Of a stretch of DNA of 64,000 nucleotides, positions 22,623 through 34,600 are shown piece after piece. The notes under the pieces were generated by a model. The model saw only the letters and a list, made by a program, of their open reading frames with translations. It ran no database searches and was not told the DNA's origin. The position numbers were made by a program, and so were the translations under genes. Source of the stretch: Apostichopus japonicus. Taxonomy: Eukaryota; Echinodermata; Holothuroidea; Aspidochirotida; Stichopodidae. Location of the stretch: positions 6,201,001-6,265,000 of the forward strand of contig NC_092579.1 of the NCBI RefSeq assembly GCF_037975245.1, given 5' to 3'. How positions within the stretch are numbered: the stretch's first letter is position 1; each line of letters starts with the position of its first letter.

Positions 22623-25600
22623 GTAAGATTAATTTTCTTGCAGTTCAATGCTACTTGTGATAGGTTTTGTACATTTGGTTGCCATGGAAAGAAATAGACC
22701 TGACTTACCTGTCTCCCAGCAACCTTAACACTCTCACTCTAGTGTGTCTAGGATGAACTGGTAACCTTTTAAAAGCTGCGCCCTCTTGGCTGGACCCCTC
22801 TGGCAAGGAACAGGTGATAGTTTGTTCCATTGCTGAGAAAAAACGTTTTGTGGATATGTGTGCAATAATTTGTGATGTCATACATCATGGACAACACATC
22901 AGACTTTCTGTGTTTTTCATGGTTGTTCACTGATGCAATTAGGACCTCTCTTCCCCTCCCCATCTCCCCTCTCCCTCCCCCTTCCATGATTGAAATCAAT
23001 GTTTGATAATGAAGATGTGACCTGATCACACCTTGAATAGTACCAACATGAAAGCACATCTCATTACACAGTTGGATGATTTTCCAATGTTTTATAATCA
23101 TTTCAGTTTATTAAAGAAAAAAGAAAAAAGGCAGTTGTTTGACATGTTTGTATGACATCACAGATGAGTGCACAAATGCAGTCATCTAAATAAAGAGTAA
23201 ATAAAGAGTAAGAGTAAATAAAGAGTAAGAGTAAATAAAGAGTAAAACTGCAACATTTTCAACATATTCTGTATATCTCAGCGAGAGTAAATACAGAGTA
23301 AATAAAGTAAAATAAATAAATAAATAAATGAATAAAGTAAAGTAAAGTAAAGAGTAAATAAAGAGTAAAACTGCAACATTAAAGAGTAAATAAAGAGTAA
23401 GAGTAAGAGAAAATAAAGAGTAAAACTGCAACATTAAAGAGTAAACAAACTGCAACATTTTCAACATATTATATTCTGTATATCTCAGCGGCAAATTCCT
23501 CCATGAAGCTAGAAGAGCTACATGGAGCTACAGTTGGTAATTCATAGATAGGACTGGAACTCCTGAGGTCACCGGGTCGCGCATCCCATGCCGATAAAAA
23601 TCTTTCCTTTTGTGTTTGCATTTTTTCAAATTTGTTTATAATTTCCCAGGTCAGTACATCTCCCGTCGTTCACTGCTAACAAAAGTGTTCGTCAAAATGA
23701 GATTAAACTTGGTCAGGGTCAAACACAGTTCAGAGACTTTTGCCACAAAAGGGACCTCAACGAGTGATCATTAATTTACGATTGGATTTGAAAATGAAAG
23801 TTTATTCACTAAATCAGCTTTAGTTGTTTGTATTGAAGCAAAAATAATAGTATCCATTCAGAACAGTACAATCACCATGTTCCTTTGTTAGTTTTGAGAT
23901 GAAACTTGGCTAGGTAAGCTAATAATTGAATTTGTTAGGGGTTTTTATCAAATTTTAAAAAAGCAATGCAAAATCTGCTTCCAGGGTTGTTTTATTTCTG
24001 GAAAAAAAAAAAAAAATTGAATGAATGATGACATCAAATTTCTGGGTTTAATTATGGCATTTCAAGTTACATTCTTTTTTGTTTGGAAAAAAAAAAAAAA
24101 TTCAGAAAAATATTTCAGGAAAATATTGTCTTGTTTCTATTATCTTAGCTTGAAGCAAAATATGTTCCTTGTTTTTAAATTTGTGTGGATTAGCAGACCT
24201 GAAAATAACTAATGAAGAAAGTCTGGAAAAGTCATTAGCTCTGTATAATAACAAAGATGTAAGTAATAAATCATGAAAGACGGGGGGGGGGGGGGGGAGA
24301 GAAAGGGATGAAGAATTTGTAAACCTGGATGAACCGCGCTCTAGAAAGTAGAGTCCAAGCCATGGAGTGTGTGATTATTGACACATCTTTCAACGGTCAG
24401 AGAGGCTTAACAGCACGATAATCAGCTTCCTTTGAGCCAATTAACAGCGTATGCAGCGCATATCTTACTGTAATTTTGAATTTGTTGACCGATCATTTAC
24501 AGGGATAGTGCACTAATCCTTAGGAAGTGTGGACTGTACAATGCTTCCCTTATAAATTATTTACCCTAAATACCGACGTATTTGAGTAAGGTAGTTTGCT
24601 TTTTAGGCAGCAGAGTGATTATATATCAGAATGATGAATATGTTATGGTGGTTTAATTCTCTTGGCATTTGTAAATTGTAAGTTATGTGCTGAGAGGCAT
24701 TGACGGGTGAAATATGGCAGCAAAAGGTTCAAATTAAAATGACTGGAGGATGGCTTTAGGCCTAAAATTATTTTGACTATTTTGAATTTTGATTCATCTG
24801 CTGCCGTTCACCGTCATAACCCGCTCATATTGGTCCAGTTTGTATTTCTATACCACTGTTATTTTTTGGGATACATGACCCTTTAAATAGGCTGAGATTC
24901 ATCAGTTAAAGTGACTGGATCTTTAAGTCTAATACATATACCATAGGATCAGTTCCTTATATGCAATACAAAACACGGTGGGAAAATAACAAGACTTTAA
25001 TATGGCCGCAAGTGACATGTTTATAATGTGTCACAAGTCTGTCAAGTACAAAAGGTGCTGAATGTTATCAAAAGTTGAGTTATGATGATTTCTAAGACAA
25101 TGGATTAACATTAACTATAAGGCCTGCATTGAGGAGCTGATGTCATTATCAGTTTAGCTTTACAGGAGAATTCTGGAGATTAGCAATATTTTAAAGCGGA
25201 TTATCTTGAAAACTGGAATAGCTACAGAAACATTACTAGCACTCAAATATATATATTTTTTGGGTGGGTGGGGATCGGGTGGGGGATCGGGTGCTGTAAT
25301 ATTGAGACTCAAATTCTATCTAAAGTCTATCCTTCAAGACTGTTTTGACCTAGAAACTAGGGATGCATATTTTTGCAGTAAAAATATATGTTTGCCTGTT
25401 GATTGCAAATATCTAGCAGTTGCACAGAACCTTTAACATTTTTTTATTGTCTGCCATTTTGACCTCTGTTCATTGCAGAATGAAGAGAAAGAATTCTCAT
25501 TGTTAGCTTTCGAAATTTGTATCTACAGGACGGGAAGGGATGCTGGAGGGACACCCCTTTCTCCTGTCCTCCCCCTCCCCTCCTCCCAAAATCAGTAGTT

Positions 25601-28600
25601 ATGGATGGTATATATGGAGCATTCTAAGCAACAACAAAAACACAGGTTTTGAGTGCAGTTGAGAAAATTTTCCCAGTAGGCAGTGCCCAGGATACAGGGA
25701 GGGGGCTGAGCAGATGGGTCTCTGGTCCCCGATTATTTTCACAGCAATGTATGATTTCTACCCAGAAAGTAATTTCATACCACCACAAAATATTGAGCTG
25801 ACTCCTGGTCCTCCTCTCTCTCCAGTCTTGAATCATCTGAGTTAGGAGGAGTCGGGGGTGAGGGGTTGGTTCGGGACCTAAATCTTGTCCAATTTGGTCT
25901 CTAGCTGATTGGACGTTTGAAAAATGATGCACATTTACCGATGGTGTTTGCTGTATTTGTAACACGCACTTACTTCCCTCATATACATATATGCATTATC
26001 CTCTAATACTACGCTCAAATTGGTCAAGTCTTTAAACAAGTGGAGGGGGGGGGCTACCATCCATCCAGGCCCTGACTCCTCCTTCCGCTTTTGACCTTGC
26101 TGTATTGGGGTTTTCCTTTCACTGAGTTGTTCAATGCGGTGACCGTAAATGACCATGTTCCTGGATAACCCGGTAAAATTTCAGCCGTTTGGAAACAATT
26201 TTGAAAATCAGATCCGAATTGATATTTGAATCTTTGTTTTTCAGTGTGAGAAGAGAGTGGAAAGTATCAGGCAGGCATGTTATACCACCAACAAGAAGAT
26301 GAAGGATTGTCTCCAGGGGTCTGGAAATGACATCGAGAAAAGACAAGTAAGTCTTACAGCTAACAATTAGTAAAAGGAAGAAAAATAGAGTTTCAAAATG
26401 TTCCAAAGCTGTACATTTATGGCTTTGAAGAGAATCTGCTAGCTAAAGGAGAAGCACAACCAAGTATGATCTCTGTCTAGCTTATACATGTGATTGATGT
26501 AAACTAACTCATCTAGTCATCTAAGATCCTGTTTTAGGAGAAATCATGGATTCAATTCTCATAATAGGGGGTGGGGCAGGAGGGGGAGTGTCATGATGTC
26601 AGTTTGGGATGTCGTAGGAGGTGAAACCATTTTCTTACGGTACTTTTTCTTATTTCGTATTTTCGTGATGATCGTCAATAGTGCGGACGCTGACATCAGT
26701 GCTGACAGTCTTTTGGTCCTGTTGAGATTATTAATAGATTTATTAAAATTTAAAAGTTACAATTTGCCTTTCCTAATTACAGCCAATAAACATTTATAAT
26801 AAAGGTAGGAAACCGATGAAAAATTGAAACAATAGTTGGGCTCGATGATGTCATATTCATTAGACTTGCACAAGTCTTGCGCTATGAATGTCGTTAGCAA
26901 TAGTGATTATCTCTATAGAGGAATAAGATTTTTCTAAGATGAAAATAACATTTTTCTTAGCTGATTTTAGGAAAGTTATTCATCACAATTTATATCTCTA
27001 TAACATAGGTCAATAATAATAATGGCCAGAGTTGCTAAGAATCCATAAATTTGTTAAAAACAGTAGGCAGTAGGCTTCACTTTCCAATACCTGTTGCTGA
27101 ACAAATCAAACACTGCAGTTTCCTTGTAGTGGAGTAGTTTGTATCGCAAGGGTACAACCTCTACAATGGTGCATTTTTGCTCTGTTTTGATGATAGATTA
27201 TTCATGGGTGTTACATGCAACAAAGAGCCTATGCATTAATTATTTGCCATGTACAACACCAGTTTGATTGCTTAACGGGACTGTACACTTAGTAACGTGT
27301 AGACTGATATTTCGTTAAGGAGAACACTCGGGCGGATTGATACAGACTCTAATAGTAGTATGCCACCTTTATGCCACTATGGTTGCCATTTGCAGTGTTA
27401 GTTTCATCAAACTAACTTAAAGCGACACCATAGGGAAAGTATGTTATCTTGCAAAGCAGTAATGGCTATATAGACCTAACACATTATCATAGCAAATGTA
27501 CTGAGGCTAACCTATATATAAAGATCAGTTTGTGGGTCAAAACCTTCACTATCATTAATGTTCAAACTGTTTAAAGGCATCGAAGACCGCGTGCTGCCAT
27601 CTGAAAAAGTTAACTTTCCGTTGCTTGCAAGTGAAGTTTTTTTCTTGTCGCAACAAATTGCAAACAGTAATGAAACGTGATACCTTGTTATCTTTTATCT
27701 GGACCTGATATGTCCATCGCTGCTTTGTACACTGTGTTGTGGGTATTGACAGTAGCTGTATGTATTGACTGTACACTAGTGTCTAGTTACCAACAGTAGC
27801 AAGCTGTGTGTGTATTTTCTGGGATCGATGGCGGTGTCTAACACTTCAGTTACACCTCATTTGAAACTAGGTCAGATTTACCGGCATCAGACAGTTTCTC
27901 TGTGTGCGAGTCTTCAATCCCTTTAATAATGCTTCAAAGCCCTTGTGCAGACATAGCAGTGTATACTCTCAGTTTGAGTGCTTTGAAGCAGCATATGAGA
28001 GGACAATGTGGAGTGGTCAATTAGTGTCAATAACTAATAAACTAGCCGGACTAAAATAACCTGCTAATAAGAATACCTTTGAGAATGCATGAGAGCAGAA
28101 AATGTTGTGTGACTATAAATATAAATGAAATAATATAAAACAAAATTGTTAGCAAACTGCTCATCCACTAAAGAACCTGCGTAAGAGAATGTATAAAAAG
28201 TATAAAGAGGGCCTGACGTTTCGAACCCAGCAGGATCTGCTTCAGCTGGAGACTGAATTCATTTAATATAAAAGAATGTGGAAATATAGTGAGTGAATCT
28301 CATGGAAAGTGGACTGTGTCAATTTATACCCTAAAGTTCTTCAACCTTATAATATATAAAACAAAGGCTCCTTTTTGTCAAAAGAAGGTTGCTTTCCATT
28401 TAGACAACCAAAAGATAATATTAAAAGGACAAAGTTATTAAATCATAGTGTTTCTCTTTCACTGTTGCTTTCATTGGCCTCTCTCTCTCTGTTGTGTTTG
28501 CCTTCCCTGATAGGGAATTACATCCTCGTTACCGAATAACTCTTCTCGGTAACACAGTACTTCAACACGGAGCTGTGTAATTACGACAATAGATTGGAAA

Positions 28601-31600
28601 CTTAATCGACGACATACATTGAAAATGACACACACACAATACGTAACAGGGAAATCCTTGTCAATTGACTGACAGTGTCGCATTTATTCGCTTGTGTATG
28701 CTCGCATGTATGTGTGTGTACATGGATTTGTCTGTATGTTTGTCTGTAGATTTACCTAGACACGCTTCTTGCTAGAATATCTACCAAAAGGAAAATATGA
28801 TTACGATGTTAAATTGTTAATATATGGTGATGATGATGTAAACAGTTTGCTCATGGATGTAAAATTATGTAAATATACACGTCCGTGCTAGAAATACTTT
28901 CGTTCCTGATGTACAGTAAACCAATGTGTGCGTGATGTTGAAGTATATGTTTGTGATCCAACGACGTATGCTCATCTGATAATATGGTTTTGTCATTTAC
29001 TAAATGTTGCATGAAGTACATCGTCTCTAACCTCACCTACTCACTTACCTGTCTCCTCGTATCATTAGCACACTCTTTAAGCCCTGTCAAGACTGAACTA
29101 TGTCCTAAACTCAAAGGCCTATTGAGGAATGACAAGTATCAGATAGTCTACCACCAGAGAAACCCTTGAAAGAGACCGTATAATGAAGCACAAAGAAGCA
29201 TCCCTTGATTCAGGGGACCAGAAATGAAATTAAACGCTGTCTTTTGTACTCAGTCAATGGCATGGAAAATTGTGAAAAATTATGAATTAAAAATTAAAAA
29301 TTTGGAATAAAAAAATTATGAATGCTCTGCAGAGAGGATAATCCAAAATTGTCAACGAACTGGTGCAAAGATGAAGAAGATACCAGCTTTTGAAGCTTTG
29401 TGGCCATTTTAGCATATCTAGCAGTTTTTGTGTGGTCCCTTTTATGACAATCCTCAGTTAGAGAATCACAGCAATATATTTCCTTTGCTCAATTTGTTTT
29501 TTGTTTTTTTTTCTCTCATTTTCCCCAGAAAAAGTTACCATATTACATCCTTAGCCAAAACATGGCCGAATGTAGCCAGTTATTTGAAGATGATGCCATT
29601 TTTGGGTAAGTCTTTCTATGAGAATAAAATCCTATATTTGCATATATTTAGTTGCTACAGTTTTTTTTTTAATAAATGTGTATTTACCCTTCATCTGAAC
29701 TGACAGTTATATACTTGTTAACTTTAATCTAGTTACATTATGTCCTCTTAGTTCGATAGTTTGTAGAAGGAAATTGCGAAGGAAACGTCTTTGACACGCC
29801 TGGGAAAGAAGAGGTGTTTCCTCTGCTTTTTAAAATAAGAGACATAACAAATAAAATTTGTTATGTCTCTTACATTTATCAAGGGGCTTAACTACCTGAA
29901 GGCTTTTTGGGGGCTGTGGTCCCTGCCAGCCTTGTGGCTATGCTTGCTAGTACTGAGTGGCACCTACCACAGAGATTAAAATGAGATTTGAGGTTCAGGA
30001 AAGTCAAATATTTCCATGTTTTCTACCCTTTGATAACCTGTTTTCCTTTCCATTTGTTCTTACAGTACAATGTTGGCAAAGGGTGCAGAGGCTTGTTCCC
30101 AGATCTCGCTGGAGCTGACGAGCCACGAGATGGGGCTAGAAAACTTAATCATCATTCCGTTCACAAATCTTTTGGAGGTGAGAAATTTTAGTCTCTCGAT
30201 TCGTCTCTTTCTTTTAAAAAATATACGAATAGAATAATGATCGGAATTAACAGACTGTAGGTTAAATGTTGTATGAGAAACACATGGAAACGTTTGCTCT
30301 ATAAACGGCCCGTTTTCGGAGAATTAAATGCTGTTGTATACGCACAGGAAGCGTTGCGGTTTTCACTCTCCGAAATTGCTGTGAGAGCACTGCACACTGT
30401 GCTGTGTTTAGATTAGTAAAGGAGGACTTCACAAATTTCTTACGATCCTTTTGATTTGCTGGTAAAAGGTACCAGCCGTAATATTGACCAATCAAGTCGA
30501 ATTTTATATTACTAGAGAGAAGAGCGAACGAACTTTCTTTGGCATAGGAAAGAAATTGGTTATGCAATCACACTCTCAGTTAGCACAATGTAAGCATCGA
30601 AGAGGTTCACTGCTTTCCGAAGTGGTTTTTACTTTTTCAGATTAAAAAGTACGGGGTTTAGTTCACATGCATGATTAATAACGACACATCATTGTAAAGA
30701 GGACATAATATTCTTCAAAATGACATAAGATAGAGCTTTCTGAGTGCTATACTTTGAAAGTTATGAAATGAGTTAGCGGGAAATGTGCTTCTTTCTTAGC
30801 CATATTTGCTGCGTAACGGGGTGTTTTGTGCCGAGTTCCGCAAGGATTCCATATGAATCCAAACAAAGGTCAAAATATGTGATATAAGAATTTTCGCAGG
30901 ATCAGTGAGAAGTCTCATTCAATGTCAGCTTGTTGTGTGCAGCTATGTAGCATTATTGTCGGGGGTAGGGGGGTGGGGGATGAGGGGAACTTTCTGAAGC
31001 TTCTGGGGGAGTGGGGTGGTGGGTAACAAGGAATCGGTTACTGCTAAATAACTGTCTCAGAATGGCAGTTTGTAAACGGTTCCAGGCAAAACAGACCTGT
31101 AGTGAGTCTGTATACTCTAGTATATTTGCCTGCCCTTACAGGGGAGGGGTCATGGGGGGTGGGGGTACTCGTGGATTAGAGACTTGTACTCATGGGTGGT
31201 CTTTGTTCATCATAGATATCTCAATTAACCGCAAGTCAATGATGATGTTGGTTTGATGAAAAACCAGTTTTGCTTTTTGTCTTTTTTCAGAATGAATTTC
31301 CAAGAATAGAGAAAATGAAAAGGAAGCTGAACAAATTGACGCTGGACCTCGATTCCTGGAAAGCCAAGTAAGTATCGATCGACGACCTCGATTGGGAGTT
31401 TAGGTCTCATGATACGTGCTACGAGAGCTGCTAATTTGCTTTTTTAGAAAATTTCAATGGTCGATTTGGAATAAGAGACATCGTTTGTAATAAAAAGACA
31501 TTTTTTTTAATTCAGTGTTAAGATGTTTGTCCGTCCCTCTGTCTTTGAATAAGTGTTGTTGAATGCTTCTTTGTCATGTTCAAAATCATTTTATTCCAAT

Positions 31601-34600
31601 TAGCAAACTCGTATTCTTGTAAATCACTGCATTTCCGTGCAGCGCAGGGCTGTGTATTTCCAGTTACCCGGATAGACTAACATACAGTTCAGATAAGCTT
31701 ATTGCTATTCGAGGTGTAGTAAAGTAAGAAGAGTTTGCACGTAAAGTAAAATGCTTTTGAAGAAGATTTTATGCGCGGTAGGGCATGACATCACAGGCCA
31801 CCCATTGTGCATCATTGGTTTGATTTAGTGAGGGGTTCTCACTTGTAGAGCAAGTTACCTTCAAAGAGACGAAACGAATAACGTCATGATTAGTGTTGCG
31901 CCGATATCACCAATATCGGTTTTGGCCGATATCCGATATTTTCATCCCAATATCGGTCCGATACCGATACGATACCGATATTTTTTAACAGACAAAATAA
32001 AATGGATGCAGTAAATGTGAGCCTTAACATCGTACAGACTTACAAGTTGCTTACAGTGTTAACGTATGCTTGCAAAATTGCATCTTAATTAGGTTACGAA
32101 CTGTCGATCACAATGTAAAAGTTATAATTTATTGAGTTAATACTCAATGTACAACTTATTCACTTGACCGTATAGAGGAAAAAAAACTGAAAATCAGTAG
32201 AGAAATGACCAATTGTGTACGGAAAGTACGGTGGTACACATTTTCAAATATTACGAAAGATCGAGCAAAACACTTTCGAAAAATTCAGGCAAAACTGGCA
32301 TATCGTACTAAATGCAACTAATGTCATGTAAACAAGGCTCTAGTGCATCCATTTATGAATATACCGTAAGACCACATCTGTTGTTAAGCGGGGGGAAAAG
32401 AAAGTATTTTCTAGAATTTCCAAAAATACGGAAAAAATAATATCCTACCATAGTTAAGTGTATAACAAATAGCCTAACCACCTCGGCGGTTACAGATCTC
32501 ACGTAACTAAAAAGTTCCTTGGCAACGTGCCAAAAAATGTTAACAAACAGGTGTTACACAGGGGATGAGCTCACAGTGATTGTGAAGGTACCTTGGAAAA
32601 TTAACAGCACAGGCACCGTGGTAGTTGGGTATAGGGTTAAACGCTGCAGTTGTAAAAATGTACGCATAGTGCACGCTATTCATTGTTCGGCAGTCTAGAA
32701 ACAGGGCTTTGCTGAACGTTGTTTGTTTCATAATATCGGAAGTTTTGTAAGTTGCACTTTTTAAAGATTGAAAGACAGATTAAATCTCTTTTCATTTTAT
32801 AACATTATATAGGTAATCTAACTTGTCGTTTTAAAATTGATCAGTTTCGTGACAATTTTTCACGGAGGCCTTTGAGAAAATGAATGGTTAGTACAGTGTA
32901 TATATGCTGCACTAATGCTGTGTGTAGGCCAAGGTTCACGAAGGTCATTGGTTATATTCGCGCGCCGTAGACATGTTTTTAGAGGTTACGGAGGGTCAGG
33001 TTTCCATGGATATTAATTGAAAATGAATCTGAGTTTAACTGACGCTAAAGAAATGGATCGTCTTGGGCAGATCAGGGAGCTGCTACTCTAACCCTGGGCA
33101 GATTAACAGATCATTGCAAGTATAAAGAAGTAGCTCTGCTGTTAAAAAGAAAAGTTCAATATCGGTTTGCTGTTATCGGCAATTAGGCAAAATTTTACCG
33201 ATACCGATATGCTGCCGATATTGCAAATATCGGCCGATACCGATATTGAAAACGATTATCGTAGCAACACTAGTCATGATAGTCACATGAAAAAGTTTTA
33301 GTTTTACTTGCAAAGTACTTGATATAGGTGATAGTGTCCTGAATTTAGATATTTAACGACTGAAGAAACTTTGTAGAAATTTCTTTGTAGAAATTTCATC
33401 AACATGCATTTTTTTTTGCAGAAATATCATATTCCACAGTGCATATAAATGATTGAAACATATAAGAAAATTGAAAGCAGCCCTATTGCCATGGTGACAC
33501 CATTCACTCTGAGGCTGCCAGTTGCATTTACAAAAATTTAATAAAAACAAATCTTTGTGATACAAAATGCTACCAGGATTGGATTTGACCTAATGATGCA
33601 GAAAGCTCTCGGCCAACAAAAGATCACTTCGAGTGGAGATTTGTAACAAAGAGGATAGGGAGGGGGGGGGGGAGTGGTATGACCTGGAAGGGGAGCTAAT
33701 GGTGCTGCAGTCCTTGGAAAAATGCAAAGTTCATAAGCTACCATTCATATAAATACACAACAAGCCAGATAAATTCTGGAATATCTACATTCGATCAGAA
33801 ACAAGAAACAAGAAACAAATTTATAAACATCCCTTTTTGAAATGCTTTCAATGATTTTAATGTCTTATCTTAAAGGCATCAAGCGGCTTTGAAAGCTTTC
33901 AGCAATCAAAACACGACAGAGCATATGAACCGGGTGGAGGCAGCCAAAGAGGAGATGGACGATGCTTCCATCAAGATGGAGCAGTGTAAGGTGAGATAAT
34001 GAATATTCATCACCCCCCCCCCGCCCACCCTTCACTTGCCCATCTTTATCCTTACTTTGAGCCCCTGATAAAGTCAATGTCAGGACAGGACTCCATGCAA
34101 CCCTCAAGATAATCCCATTTGTCATTGTCAAGTGTTGGTAGAACTTAAAGCTGTAAGGAAATGGAACTTGGACTAAATTAAACTGTAAAACAAATTAAGT
34201 AAAGGTTAGATGAACTACTTACCTGGCATAAACAATTGACTACCTTAGAGAGTTTTTTTTCTGTGAGGGAGAGGGAAGGGGGAGGATATAGGGAAGGGGG
34301 AGGATATAGGGAAGGGGGAGGAGGATATTCTCATGTATTGATTATCTCATGTTTATTTTTCTCTACTCTTAATTGTTACCTTCTTTCATTGTTATTTGTT
34401 ATTTTTTGGTTGCTAGCTCGATAAACTACTATTGTTTTTCTAGTGTCCTGTTTATACTATACCACTTTGTTCTATTTTTTGTATGTATAGACGAAATAAA
34501 TTAAATGAAGAAAAAAAAAATGAATGAATATGGGGAATGAGAGGAAGAGGGAAGTAGGGTGGAAGGCCAATGAGGGCAGGGGATAGGAGGATATTACATT

